Of a stretch of DNA of 64,000 bases, positions 9,520 through 19,000 are shown piece by piece. Made by a program: the position numbers and the translations under genes. The DNA is taken from contig NZ_AOGX02000015.1 in NCBI RefSeq assembly GCF_000332475.2, positions 1,178,001-1,242,000 on the forward strand. Direction: 5' to 3'. The DNA comes from Leptospira yanagawae serovar Saopaulo str. Sao Paulo = ATCC 700523 (GTDB lineage: Bacteria; Spirochaetota; Leptospiria; Leptospirales; Leptospiraceae). Each line of letters starts with the position of its first letter. The stretch's first letter is position 1. The notes beneath the pieces are model-generated. The model made no database searches. It saw only the letters and a list, made by a program, of their open reading frames with translations, and was not told where the DNA came from.

Positions 9520-9611
9520 AGACCCTAACCTTGGCTTTTTTGTTTTTTCCTGCAAGTAAATTGTATGGATTGAATTGACTTGTGTCATTTTTCGAAAAAA
9601 AGTTCAATATA

Positions 9612-10511
9612 ATGGCATCAAATGCACTTGCTCTCATTTACCATTCTTCGTACAACCTCGAACTGCCTGGTCATGTTTTCCCCGCCCATAAGTATTCTCA
9701 TTTATACAACCGTGTCAAAAGGGATCCAGTGTTTGCATCCAGGGACATTCTTTTACCAAAAAAGGCAGATGATGCAGAATTAGAATTGGTTCATACAAAA
9801 GAGTACTTAGACGATCTTTTTGGTTATGAACACACTGCACGCACTATGTATTCAGAATTACCGTTAAATCGAAGTATTGTGGAAAGTTTTATGTATGGAG
9901 TTGGGGGAACAATTTACGCAAGTGAACTTTGCGACAAACACCAATTTGGTTTTAATATGGGTGGCGGTTACCATCATAGTTTCCCTGACAAAGCAGAAGG
10001 GTTTTGTTATTTGAATGACGTTGCCATTGCTATTCGGAAACAACGTGAAACAAAACCAAACCAAAATGCCCTCATCATTGACCTAGACCTTCACCAAGGG
10101 AATGGCAATTCGTATATTTTTCAACATGATGACAAAGTTTACACATTTTCGATGCACCAAGGTAATCTTTACCCCAAGAAAGAAATATCTAACTTAGATG
10201 TGAATTTAGAACCGAACACAAAGGACGATGAATATTTATCGATATTAGACACATCTTTAAAACAAATTCGAAAGGATTTTGATGCGAATATTATTTATTA
10301 TGTTGCAGGAGCTGATCCTTACGAGGATGATTCACTTGGAGAACTAAAAGTATCCATGAATGGTCTGAAAGAAAGGGATCGAATGGTAAGAAAATTTGCC
10401 GAATCATTAAACATTCCTTGTGTGGTGACCTTGGCTGGCGGATACGCTAGAGACTTTCGCGACACAGTTGAAATTCATTTTAATACGATTACAGCATTTG
10501 GTGAAAAATAA
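9612..10511 (+). CDS. Histone deacetylase-family (deacylase) protein
   Basis: The protein belongs to the HDAC/AcuC/acetylpolyamine amidohydrolase superfamily. It shows the active-site stretch GGGYHHSF, the zinc-site DLDLHQGNG, a third likely zinc Asp in AGADPYEDD and the late glycine-rich AGGYARD. The DLDLHQGNG form resembles HDAC11-like enzymes. I chose the ATG at 9612 (299 residues); a GTG at 9582 would add ten residues. Neither has a clear ribosome site. The next gene starts on the last base of the stop codon, so the two are coupled. The substrate is unknown; a second family member is at 26781-27716. Confidence 0.85.
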   Translation: MASNALALIYHSSYNLELPGHVFPAHKYSHLYNRVKRDPVFASRDILLPKKADDAELELVHTKEYLDDLFGYEHTARTMYSELPLNRSIVESFMYGVGGTIYASELCDKHQFGFNMGGGYHHSFPDKAEGFCYLNDVAIAIRKQRETKPNQNALIIDLDLHQGNGNSYIFQHDDKVYTFSMHQGNLYPKKEISNLDVNLEPNTKDDEYLSILDTSLKQIRKDFDANIIYYVAGADPYEDDSLGELKVSMNGLKERDRMVRKFAESLNIPCVVTLAGGYARDFRDTVEIHFNTITAFGEK

Positions 10512-11326
10512 TGGGAGTATTTTCATCTACAGACAAAAAGAAAAACCAATCCGATTGGTTGAATTTAGATGATCTGTCGTTAGTAGATGTTTCGAAAGAA
10601 CTAAACACATCCTTAAATATGGAGCCAAAACTATTCAATCGTTTTACTCATTACGAAGTAGAACAATTGTTAGTAAGTGCAGGATTAATTTCTGCAGTTG
10701 AAAAACGTGGATTTCAAAATCCTATCATCGAACTTGAAATTCTCAATGACTTTGACAATCGTATTTATATCAAAACTGAATCTAAAAAGATTTTAGTCCA
10801 CACTCGACTAAAAGTATCTCAGTTCCAGTTAAAAGGGGATGATGAACAGTTCCCAATGATTTACATTGATTGGTTACTAACACAAAACATTAATTTTGAA
10901 CCAGGTGATATTAAAAAAGAATTGTACTTTGGTCAGGAGTATCCAGGACTCAATGTACTAAATGAGTTTACTGATTTCATTCGAGTGTTGTCTCAAAAAT
11001 TAGGAACATCGGGTGCATTTAATGTTCCTGAATACTTTCATGATGCTGTTTTATTTTCTAGGAAATTTCGTTTCATTGATCCTGAAAAAGAAGGTACATT
11101 CCGTGCACTTGTGAAAAATTTCCGTGGCACAAACTTACGAAGTTTATCCTCCCAAATCCATCAAAATCGAGTTCAATATGAAAATGGTGAACCTTATGAA
11201 TGGAAATATGGTGAAATGATTTCCTGTACTGATCCCTATTTAGAGAAAAAAGTCTTCCATGAGGCATATTTTCGAAAAGTGGAAGAAGTAAAAGAAAAAC
11301 TAAAATTCCGTTTGGTCTCAAAATAA
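10511..11326 (+). CDS. Conserved hypothetical protein, coupled to HDAC-like gene
   Basis: I do not recognise this 271-residue protein. It has no signal peptide or membrane segment. It has mixed alpha/beta character, with a strand-rich region (residues 70-130) followed by helices. The ATG shares one base with the stop of the deacylase gene, so co-translation is likely. A short gap separates it from the response regulator gene. Codon use matches its neighbours, supporting a genuine gene. It may be specific to Leptospira. Confidence 0.75.
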   Translation: MGVFSSTDKKKNQSDWLNLDDLSLVDVSKELNTSLNMEPKLFNRFTHYEVEQLLVSAGLISAVEKRGFQNPIIELEILNDFDNRIYIKTESKKILVHTRLKVSQFQLKGDDEQFPMIYIDWLLTQNINFEPGDIKKELYFGQEYPGLNVLNEFTDFIRVLSQKLGTSGAFNVPEYFHDAVLFSRKFRFIDPEKEGTFRALVKNFRGTNLRSLSSQIHQNRVQYENGEPYEWKYGEMISCTDPYLEKKVFHEAYFRKVEEVKEKLKFRLVSK

Positions 11327-11354
11327 GCGGATCAAAATCCGATAATCATAGTAG

Positions 11355-12467
11355 ATGTCCGAATATTCTTTCAAACCTGAAATTCTCATCATTGATGATG
11401 ACACAGAAATATGTGAAACATTGGAATTGATTGTGAATGGACTTGGGTATTTTGTTCGTTACTTCACAAATCCACTACAAGGATTGGAATACTTCGAAAG
11501 GGAAAAAAATCCTATCGTCTTTTTGGATGTGAACATGCCACAAATTACAGGTTTGGAACTTTTACCAAAAATCAAAGCCATCGATTCAAAAACCCAAGTC
11601 CTTATGATGACGGGAGAACATGATATCCAAACCGTTGTATCTTCATTGTATCATAGAGCATCTGACTTTATATTGAAACCATTCCATACAAAATCGATTG
11701 AAGCAGCAATTTCGAGATCGTTTGAATATTATAATTTTCTAAAAGATAAAGAGTCGATGGATGAAGCGATCAAACGTGATCTGAGGCTTGCTGCAAAAAT
11801 TCAATCCAAAACAATGAATTTGCCTTCGTTAAAACGAAAAATTTATTCTGAGATCAAACCAGTTAGTTTTGTTTCTGGGGATTTTTTCCAAGTGATTCCA
11901 CTCACAGAAGATAAAACCTTAATCCTTATGGGTGATATCGAAGGTCATGGTGTTACTTCTGGTCTTATTGCAATCCTAATGACAACAATTCACAAAGAAC
12001 TTGCACGAACAACAACCATTGCACCAAGAGAATTATTATCTCGCCTTAATCGTGAATTATGTAATGAAATTGGAACTCATAGTATGACAGCGATTAGCAT
12101 AGTCGTTGATCATTTACAAAAAAAAATCACTTATGCTAGGGGCGGGCATCCTTTCCCGATCTTGTTTCAAAAGGATAGTCGGGCTCCACTTCTTTTGCAA
12201 GACCAGTCTGGCCAAATCCTTGGGATTTTGACAGAAATGGATTTTGCAGAAAAAGAAATCCAAGTGGAGTCAGGTGATATCTTATTTTTGTATTCTGACG
12301 GACTTTTGGCATCTAGCACCCATCCTCTTGTCCAAACTCTTGTTCAGTTGCCTAAGGGTGAGAATCGTTTCGATGCCATGAAATTAGAAATTTCCAATTA
12401 CATCCAATACTTGGTTACTTCATCTAAAGCTTCGGATGACATATCATATTTGCTTCTAGAGATTTAA
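11355..12467 (+). CDS. Response regulator with PP2C/SpoIIE-type phosphatase output
   Basis: The 370-residue protein has an N-terminal receiver domain (about residues 8-125) with acidic pocket DDD (15-17), phospho-acceptor Asp58 and a conserved Lys in LKPF. A helical linker leads to a C-terminal SpoIIE/RsbU-type serine phosphatase (about 170-370). The metal-binding motifs VSGDFF, GDIEGHG and SDGLL are present. These proteins act in partner-switching pathways by dephosphorylating an anti-sigma antagonist. No anti-sigma or STAS partner is adjacent. Its last 44 bases overlap the convergent membrane-protein gene. Confidence 0.92.
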   Translation: MSEYSFKPEILIIDDDTEICETLELIVNGLGYFVRYFTNPLQGLEYFEREKNPIVFLDVNMPQITGLELLPKIKAIDSKTQVLMMTGEHDIQTVVSSLYHRASDFILKPFHTKSIEAAISRSFEYYNFLKDKESMDEAIKRDLRLAAKIQSKTMNLPSLKRKIYSEIKPVSFVSGDFFQVIPLTEDKTLILMGDIEGHGVTSGLIAILMTTIHKELARTTTIAPRELLSRLNRELCNEIGTHSMTAISIVVDHLQKKITYARGGHPFPILFQKDSRAPLLLQDQSGQILGILTEMDFAEKEIQVESGDILFLYSDGLLASSTHPLVQTLVQLPKGENRFDAMKLEISNYIQYLVTSSKASDDISYLLLEI

Positions 12468-14040
12468 GATACAATACATTTGTTTTTGTAGCTTCAGTTA
12501 AAAAAACATTTAACTCTGATTTGATTTTAAATTTGCCATTTAAAAAACCAGCCTTCCAATCTTTGCGATGGTTTATCATCTTGTTGATTATGAATTCTTT
12601 TTCTGGAAAATCGCAGAGTTGTTTTGTGATGTATTCTCCTTTAAAAAATAAAAAATCCCCTTTTGCAAAAAACTTTTTATCCGCTTTGGGCAAACTTTGT
12701 ATGATAGACTGATTCTCATCTGCATACCTATGAATGGCTTTTTTTGTGATTTCCCAAACCAAATCATCTTTAGTGTTTGATTTGTTGAGTGTGATGGCAG
12801 AAACCATCACCAAAATAACAGAAAACACTAGGACAGGAATCCATTCCAAACTAAGGAACTTTTCTTCCCTCCAATACATAAAAGCTAAAATAGTTATCGG
12901 TAACCAATAAAACCCCATCAAATCCCAGTCAGCTGGGAAACCCAATTGTGGATTGTGTAAAAAACCATGTAAGAAAAAACAAAATACCACAACAAACAAA
13001 GTTTGATGGGTCTGATTTGAGATGAATTGTTTCCAGTTTTCTTTTTGGAATCTCCATTGGTAGAGTAAATAAAATGCCGAAAAGAAAACATTCCATACAA
13101 GTACGGAACTGATTTCTTTCAAATGGTTCAAAGAGATCCATCGTTTCATGGGATAAAATGGAGGATGGATGAGGTGGGTGCTATTTTGATCCACAATGGG
13201 ATCATGGAAAATACTAAAGTATAAAAACCATGGAAATAGTATGAGAGAACCAAGGAGAGTGCAGAAAACCAAATGTTTGATTTTTTTCTCTTTTGGTGAA
13301 TGGTTATACCATAGGTAAACCAATAAAATTACCAAATATCCTGAAACGAGATGAAATAACATCGATAAGGCAACTATGCATGTGCTCCCATACAAAAGAA
13401 TGTCACTATCCTTTGGATCTTTTGCATAACGGTATAAAAATAGATACAAACATAAATGGACTGCTGTTACTAGTGTGTAATGTTCGGCATACCCAAACCC
13501 AAGTAAAATCCCACCCGATGATAAAAGGATTAAAATGGATAAATCCTTTGTTTTGTTTTTCCCGAGGACTAAAAATCCAAACAAAAAAAATACTCCAGCA
13601 ATATAAGAGAGAATGGAATAAGAAACCACTGGATCATCTGAAATATGAAAAAAAGTTAATACTTGATTGAGGTTACTATGGAGGATACTTTCCAAAATTT
13701 CATCCAAGGTAAATTGAAACCCAAAAAGTTTTGTTTCAAGTAAATTGGTTTCCAGTAATAAGATACCATCCCCCCAATTGCGATTGCGCAATGGAAAGAT
13801 TAACATAAATAAAAAATAGAAACTCGCGATAAGCCAATTGGGTGGTAAAAATTTTACCAAGGTTGGAATATTCCAAATATTTTTCCTTTTCCCGTATAAC
13901 ACAATGCTTTGGATGAAAATGAAGGCAATTGACAAGAGGATGTACGTGTATGCATCGCCAGGGAAGAACCAGGGCTTCGATGGTAATACCAGAGCCACTA
14001 GTACAAATAAATAGGGAATGTATAAAACTAAGGATTTCAT
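12424..14040 (-). CDS. Polytopic membrane protein of unknown function
   Basis: The 538-residue protein has about 11 hydrophobic segments from residue 1 to 430 and a soluble C-terminal tail of about 105 residues. The RNWGDGILLLETN stretch after an early membrane segment and the WDLMGFYW stretch recall GT-C-type glycosyltransferases or related transporters, but I cannot assign a function. Its ATG overlaps the stop of the DUF4105 gene by four bases (ATGA), so the two are co-translated. The 3' end overlaps the response-regulator gene on the other strand. Confidence 0.75.
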   Translation of the reverse strand: MKSLVLYIPYLFVLVALVLPSKPWFFPGDAYTYILLSIAFIFIQSIVLYGKRKNIWNIPTLVKFLPPNWLIASFYFLFMLIFPLRNRNWGDGILLLETNLLETKLFGFQFTLDEILESILHSNLNQVLTFFHISDDPVVSYSILSYIAGVFFLFGFLVLGKNKTKDLSILILLSSGGILLGFGYAEHYTLVTAVHLCLYLFLYRYAKDPKDSDILLYGSTCIVALSMLFHLVSGYLVILLVYLWYNHSPKEKKIKHLVFCTLLGSLILFPWFLYFSIFHDPIVDQNSTHLIHPPFYPMKRWISLNHLKEISSVLVWNVFFSAFYLLYQWRFQKENWKQFISNQTHQTLFVVVFCFFLHGFLHNPQLGFPADWDLMGFYWLPITILAFMYWREEKFLSLEWIPVLVFSVILVMVSAITLNKSNTKDDLVWEITKKAIHRYADENQSIIQSLPKADKKFFAKGDFLFFKGEYITKQLCDFPEKEFIINKMINHRKDWKAGFLNGKFKIKSELNVFLTEATKTNVLYLKSLEANMICHPKL

Positions 14041-15890
14041 TCGATTGTGTTTTCGTAGTATTCTTTTGGGATTTCTTCAGCTGTGATCAATGGGAAATGA
14101 CCTTTGCGAATATTAAAGAAAAAAAGTTCCGGAACACTATAAAAGATGGTTTCAGTTCCTGCGACAAAGGATTTACCTCGATCCATTGGTGATTTGACAA
14201 TACCCATTCCTGTATACCCGATCCCCCAAATCACATTGGCAAAACCTAAGATGGGCCTATTCCAGATAGTTTCTTCGGTAAAAAATAAAAACGAGTGGTC
14301 AAGAGGGTTTGGTTTATAGATTTCAGAAGTGAAAACAAATGATTCTTTTATATTTTTTTCTCTCCAAGTTTTGAGTGCATTTCGTTTCAGATTTCGATAA
14401 GAAGGAAAAATTTTAATTTTTTCCGTATAACGACTGTTTGCAAGTTTTAGGGCAGCAATGGATGGCACAAAGTTAAATCGAACCCAATGGCTTCCAAGTG
14501 GTTCCCAAAATTGTTGGCCTTCGATATTCCCATTGGGGAACATCAAATTCATATATTGGAAAAGTTCATTTGTACAATTTTGAAAAACCAAATGATAAGA
14601 ATATAGGGACTGCACATTTTTTGTATAGGTTTCCCACTTTGTTTTTGTTTTGAGATAAGAATCCGAATCAATCGTTTTATTCAGTTGGAAGTTTTGGTTT
14701 TCGTAAGGATTTTTTCCCAACCAATTGAATTCAATTCCTTCCGTGTAGGTTTTTCCTTCTATAAAACTCAGATATTTTCCGAGTAAAGATTCCCAGTTAT
14801 AATAATGAATGGGATGGTATGATTTGATAAACTCGTCACGTTTTTCTTTGATGAGTAAACCGTATTCTTTTTGTTTGGTGATAAAAACTGATTCAGGTAA
14901 ATTAAGGTATTCAATATAGGAAAAACCTTGGAAATTTTTTCTTGGGAATACAATCGTTTTTTCTCCAATCGAACGATGGGTATAGATGATCCTTAAAAGT
15001 AGTGTCATCTCTTCCCAATCATTACATTCTTCTAAAAGTAGGCAGGTTTTTAATTCGTTTTTCAATTCAGAAAGGTAGTTTTGAAATGTGATTACCTCCT
15101 CCTCTGTTAACGAAAAATCTTTATGATCCAATCGAACAAAAGCTTGTTCGTACAATTGCACTGGTTTTTGTAAAAACCTTCGAACAAAAAGCCTCCTTTC
15201 AGTTTCAATGAAAGTTTGGGTATCGGTTTGTATACTTGTGATCAATTGGAACGCAGACTTTGTTTCAGGTAAATGGTTGGGCTTAATATCGTGATTTGGA
15301 TTTGATTTTTGTTGTGAGGATTGTAGTGATTCGATTTTTCTATTGATTTGTTCCAATTCTTCTTTGGTAAAAGAAAAAAGTTTTGGATAAGGTGCATCAG
15401 GATCAGGTAGATTGGTAAAGTAACCAAAACCAGGAATTGTATAGGAAAGTGGATCTTCTTTGGAAGTGGATGTTTTCCATTCCCAATCTTCTTCTAATCG
15501 TTTTTGGTTTTGGATATGAGTTTCTTGTACTAAATACAATTCATTCCACTTCTGGCGTATGATTCGTTTTGCTTTATCTGTAAGTTTCCATTCATAAAAC
15601 TCGATGTTACGATTTTCGATCACACCGTATTGGAATCGAAAGTCATCCCAACTTTCTCGTACGATATGAAAAATTTGATCATCAAAGGAATACTGTAAAT
15701 GGTAAACACGGTCACCGAGAAGTAAAGCCGAATGACCACCACTAGACTGCCCTGAATTGGAATCGATATATAAAAAACCGTAACGATTTGCTTCCTTTTG
15801 TTTGGGTGAAGCTGTGAGGGAAATTGCCGAGAGGATTGTGAGGAAGAAGAGAAGGGCGGTTTGTCTCCGCCCTAAAACAGAGTGGATTAT
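14037..15890 (-). CDS. DUF4105 (Lnb N-terminal-like) exported protein, probable AUA start
   Basis: The C-terminal half has the NCTNELFQYM motif of DUF4105. The first conventional start, GTG at 15623, would remove the conserved N-terminal region. The same frame stays open for 89 more codons and encodes a signal peptide (two Arg, then a hydrophobic core ending LTA) and the typical GGHSALLLGDRVYHLQYSF region. No ATG, GTG or TTG occurs in this extension. The best candidate is ATA at 15888-15890, which overlaps the TAA stop of the upstream lipoprotein gene and follows AAAAGG at good spacing (617 codons). One base change would restore a classic ATGA overlap. The start is inference; the reading frame and extension are seen directly. 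Confidence 0.72.
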   Translation of the reverse strand: MIHSVLGRRQTALLFFLTILSAISLTASPKQKEANRYGFLYIDSNSGQSSGGHSALLLGDRVYHLQYSFDDQIFHIVRESWDDFRFQYGVIENRNIEFYEWKLTDKAKRIIRQKWNELYLVQETHIQNQKRLEEDWEWKTSTSKEDPLSYTIPGFGYFTNLPDPDAPYPKLFSFTKEELEQINRKIESLQSSQQKSNPNHDIKPNHLPETKSAFQLITSIQTDTQTFIETERRLFVRRFLQKPVQLYEQAFVRLDHKDFSLTEEEVITFQNYLSELKNELKTCLLLEECNDWEEMTLLLRIIYTHRSIGEKTIVFPRKNFQGFSYIEYLNLPESVFITKQKEYGLLIKEKRDEFIKSYHPIHYYNWESLLGKYLSFIEGKTYTEGIEFNWLGKNPYENQNFQLNKTIDSDSYLKTKTKWETYTKNVQSLYSYHLVFQNCTNELFQYMNLMFPNGNIEGQQFWEPLGSHWVRFNFVPSIAALKLANSRYTEKIKIFPSYRNLKRNALKTWREKNIKESFVFTSEIYKPNPLDHSFLFFTEETIWNRPILGFANVIWGIGYTGMGIVKSPMDRGKSFVAGTETIFYSVPELFFFNIRKGHFPLITAEEIPKEYYENTIE

Positions 15891-16351
15891 AAGTGGTATC
15901 CTTTTAAAATCAACTTAGCAACTGTTATGTTTTGTTTTGAAACATCTTCTGCTACTTCTTTCATTTCAGATGGAGTGAGGTTTGCTTGTTTTAAACCTTG
16001 TCCGATGGCAATATAAGTTGCAGCTTCGGATCTCCAAGATACAAGTCCATGTTTTTTGGCAATAAGAGATAGTTGGTTTTCTAATTCTTGTGATTGGTTT
16101 TCGTATCGAATTTGTAAAGCAACACTTGCGATGATGTCTTCTTGGTATTCATTCATCACTTTTTCTTTGCTTTCTTCAGAAATGGAGGAAATACTATTAC
16201 AAATTGATTTTACAAGTGCAGAAGTGGAATCAGAGACAGACATTGTCAAACGGCTAATACTTCCGGAAGCAGAATCAAGAAAGGAACAATTGTTAACTGA
16301 AATGAACAAAGCCATGGCAGAAACTATTGTGAAAACTTTTATGGAACGCAT
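15887..16351 (-). CDS. Putative lipoprotein
   Basis: The 154-residue protein has a signal peptide (basic start, hydrophobic core) ending at SVNNC, so Cys22 is a plausible lipidation site. The mature part is mostly helical and polar, with no recognised domain. It is the first gene of a coupled trio: its TAA stop overlaps the probable start of the DUF4105 gene, which in turn overlaps the membrane-protein gene. The three products, all exported or membrane-bound, probably act together at the cell envelope. Confidence 0.75.
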   Translation of the reverse strand: MRSIKVFTIVSAMALFISVNNCSFLDSASGSISRLTMSVSDSTSALVKSICNSISSISEESKEKVMNEYQEDIIASVALQIRYENQSQELENQLSLIAKKHGLVSWRSEAATYIAIGQGLKQANLTPSEMKEVAEDVSKQNITVAKLILKGYHL

Positions 16352-16420
16352 AAAAAACCTCTTACGTCGAATTGCAAAAATACTAAGTTTTTTTTGAAAA
16401 TCGTCAATGAATTTTCTTTC

Positions 16421-18307
16421 TTAAACGGAAACCACAACGGAACCAAAAGCAGGTAAAGTGGTTGTAAATCCACCTGCAACAGGTTGTAAATCCACTCGAG
16501 TTCCCGTCCAGAAATCCAAAAAGGGAGCTTTCGTTTTGACACCGGGTGGAAGGGAAATATGCACTGTTTTTTCTTCTTCTGTTGGATTCCAAATTCCTAA
16601 ATACCCACCTGGATTGTAGAGGGCAAGTGGGAATTCATTTTCAAAAATACCGATTGGGATGGGAGTGTAGGCGTGGCATTCCCTATTCAATTGGAAGGCT
16701 TTTTTCAATAGGTCCAAACGATCCATTTCTAATTTTGTTAAGTCATCAGAGACAAGTAACATCCCACCTGACACTGCCATGACGGATGCCATAAGTTTTG
16801 TTTGGGCTTCGTTCATTTTGTTCTTTTTTTTGCGAACGAGTAAACAATCTGGATCATTTAACCAAAGATGTCTGTGCATGGATGCTCGTGTGATGTCATT
16901 GATGAGTGCTGTTCTCGTGCATAAAGCATTTCTGTCTTTTAGAAACACTCTTAGTCGTTCAGGATACCAAAACGGCGCTACATCACAGGAAATTCTCATT
17001 CCATCAAAATAACCGATGGAAGGTAACATGGGGGCACCACATCCAAGCAAAAATGTATTTTTCCCCACTACTTTCCGGATGAGGTCTAATGCATTTTGGT
17101 AACGTGCTTGTGGCGACAAACTTTTGTTATATACATCTCCAGGCAAAAGACCAGCATACAAAAAATCCAATTTTAAATATGGGTATCCCCATTCTTTAAC
17201 AATGGTAGAAAACACTTTTTCTAAATAAGTAAGAGCCGTTGGATGGGTGATATCCAGTGCATAGGTATAACCCCTTCCCCAAAGTGGTTGGTAAATGGCG
17301 GGAACTGGTTTTCCATTTTGGTCTTTTAAGATGGCTTCCGGGTACTTTCGAAAGAATTCTGATTTTTTTCTGACAAGGAATGGAGCAAGCCAAATTCCAG
17401 GTTTTAATCCTACACGTTTGATTTCGTCTGCGAGGATTCTCATTCCTCCCGGAAACTTATCATTTGGAATCAGCCAATCACCGATTTCTTTTTGGTAACC
17501 ATCATCAATTTGGAAAAATTCAAAAGGTAAATTTAGTTCTCTCACTTTTGTTAAATTATCTAAAATAGTTTTTTGGTCGATATGAGTGTAATAATAATAC
17601 CAAGAACACCAACCAGTCGGAACTTTTTTAGGTAAATTATTAGGACCTTCTTTTTTACCAAGTTCTTCAAAGTACTTTAACAATTTGGTTTCGGGAGAAC
17701 CTTTAAAAAACAATACTTTGATTTTAGAAATATTCAATTTGGCATTGGGTCTTAAATCGGGTAAACAATGGATATCATAAATTACTTTAACTGATGTTAC
17801 ATTTCCTTCGGCTCCAAAAACCACTTCAAACTTAGTTCCAAATTCACCTGCTTCAAGTGGTGCATACAAAACACCGTTTTGGGTTTCTTTGTTGTATAAC
17901 AAGGTGAGGTATTCAGAGATAAATTTTCCAACTTTAGATTCATTTTTGGAATAAATGTTTTCTTGGGAATATTGTAAAAAAGATAAAAACGGAGGTTTGT
18001 CTACATCAGAACTTTCCATTTTCCTTGAGATAGACCATGACTGGTACCCATGTTGGAAAAGGGAAAAACCATTCCCTTCTGGAAGGTCTGTAAGTTCTAA
18101 CGCAAGGTGGTCTACAGAAAATCCCACTTCTGGCCTTGTACTTTCGCGCCAAATCAGTTTGGGACTAAGGACAGTTCCCAATTTCGAGTCTTTTGTCGTG
18201 GTCAGTAATAGTTCGAATTTTTTACATTCGGATTGGAAAACACCTGCTTTCACAGGAAGGAAATGGGAAATGGTGACGGAATTATGAACTCTATATTGAA
18301 TTTTCAT
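16421..18307 (-). CDS. Alpha-galactosidase, glycoside hydrolase family 36
   Basis: The 628-residue protein matches GH36/GH-D clan alpha-galactosidases. It has a beta-sandwich N-terminus, then a TIM barrel beginning GWCSWYYYY and containing FQIDDGYQ. The nucleophile Asp is in YLKLDFLYAG, and the acid/base Asp is in RISCDVAP. The C-terminal beta domain ends at GSVVVSV. No signal peptide is evident, so it probably acts in the cytoplasm. No sugar transporter or repressor lies next to it. An unusual alpha-galactoside or glycolipid could also be the substrate. Confidence 0.9.
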   Translation of the reverse strand: MKIQYRVHNSVTISHFLPVKAGVFQSECKKFELLLTTTKDSKLGTVLSPKLIWRESTRPEVGFSVDHLALELTDLPEGNGFSLFQHGYQSWSISRKMESSDVDKPPFLSFLQYSQENIYSKNESKVGKFISEYLTLLYNKETQNGVLYAPLEAGEFGTKFEVVFGAEGNVTSVKVIYDIHCLPDLRPNAKLNISKIKVLFFKGSPETKLLKYFEELGKKEGPNNLPKKVPTGWCSWYYYYTHIDQKTILDNLTKVRELNLPFEFFQIDDGYQKEIGDWLIPNDKFPGGMRILADEIKRVGLKPGIWLAPFLVRKKSEFFRKYPEAILKDQNGKPVPAIYQPLWGRGYTYALDITHPTALTYLEKVFSTIVKEWGYPYLKLDFLYAGLLPGDVYNKSLSPQARYQNALDLIRKVVGKNTFLLGCGAPMLPSIGYFDGMRISCDVAPFWYPERLRVFLKDRNALCTRTALINDITRASMHRHLWLNDPDCLLVRKKKNKMNEAQTKLMASVMAVSGGMLLVSDDLTKLEMDRLDLLKKAFQLNRECHAYTPIPIGIFENEFPLALYNPGGYLGIWNPTEEEKTVHISLPPGVKTKAPFLDFWTGTRVDLQPVAGGFTTTLPAFGSVVVSV

Positions 18308-18361
18308 CTTGGAAAAATCTATTTGATGATTTTGTTAGGGTGGTTTCCATAGTAAGCCATT

Positions 18362-19000
18362 ATGACCCAAAAACGTTCAACTATAAAACCAGTCGTTTTA
18401 CAAGGAGATCTTAACGAAGATTTTTTTGAAGCTTTCAAAAAGGACGACAGGTTAGCAGTGGATTGTGAAATGATGGGGCTCAATCCCCGCCGGGATAGGC
18501 TTTGTGTTGTTCAAATTTCCGATTCTAAAAATAAAGTTGCTTTAGTGCAAATCCTGCCTGGCCAAAAAGAAGCCCCACACATCCAAAAATTATTTGAATC
18601 AAAAGACATCACAAAAATCTTTCATTTTGCTCGAATGGATATGACCTTTCTGCGTGCAAGGCTTGGTATCAAAGTACAAAATGTATTTTGCACCAAAATC
18701 GCAAGTAAACTTGCCAGAACGTACACCGATAAACACGGGTTAAAGGAACTGATCCGAGAATTTTTCGAAGAAAATATCGATAAAAAAAATCAGAGCTCTG
18801 ATTGGGGTAAAAAAATCCTAACCAAAGACCAAGTGGACTATGCCTCAACTGATGTTCGTTTCTTAATTTCACTCGAATCCACTCTAACCGAGATGATGAT
18901 TCGGGAAAACAGGTTTACGATCGCAGAAAAATGTTTTGGATTTTTAGAAACTCAAGTGGAACTTGATTTACTCGAAATATACAACCTCTTCGAACACTGA
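18362..19000 (+). CDS. rnd: Ribonuclease D-type 3'-5' exonuclease (catalytic domain only)
   Basis: The 212-residue protein is a DEDDy exonuclease. The metal ligands are visible as Asp34 and Glu36 (VDCEMMGL), Asp93 (FARMDMTFL) and Asp164 with Tyr160 (YASTDVRF). E. coli RNase D is about 375 residues and has two HRDC domains; here the protein stops after the exonuclease domain, as in short alphaproteobacterial forms. It likely trims the 3' ends of tRNA or other structured RNA. The stop shares one base with the radA start, so the two genes are coupled. Confidence 0.87.
   Translation: MTQKRSTIKPVVLQGDLNEDFFEAFKKDDRLAVDCEMMGLNPRRDRLCVVQISDSKNKVALVQILPGQKEAPHIQKLFESKDITKIFHFARMDMTFLRARLGIKVQNVFCTKIASKLARTYTDKHGLKELIREFFEENIDKKNQSSDWGKKILTKDQVDYASTDVRFLISLESTLTEMMIRENRFTIAEKCFGFLETQVELDLLEIYNLFEH

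Noticed and set aside
9520..9588. Longer pyruvate kinase N-terminus
   Set aside because: The 23 extra residues do not match the family and would collide with the divergent gene's control region.
12521..13670. Several plus-strand frames opposite the 538-residue membrane protein
   Set aside because: They are shadows of a hydrophobic, T-rich coding strand, with no ribosome sites.
15621..15623. GTG as the start of the DUF4105 gene
   Set aside because: It would remove the signal peptide and the conserved GGHSALLLGD region, which remain open and conserved-looking upstream.
15853..15873. AGGGCGG...CCGCCCT hairpin as a terminator of the lipoprotein gene
   Set aside because: There is no following U-tract and it lies within the conserved signal-peptide extension of the DUF4105 gene.
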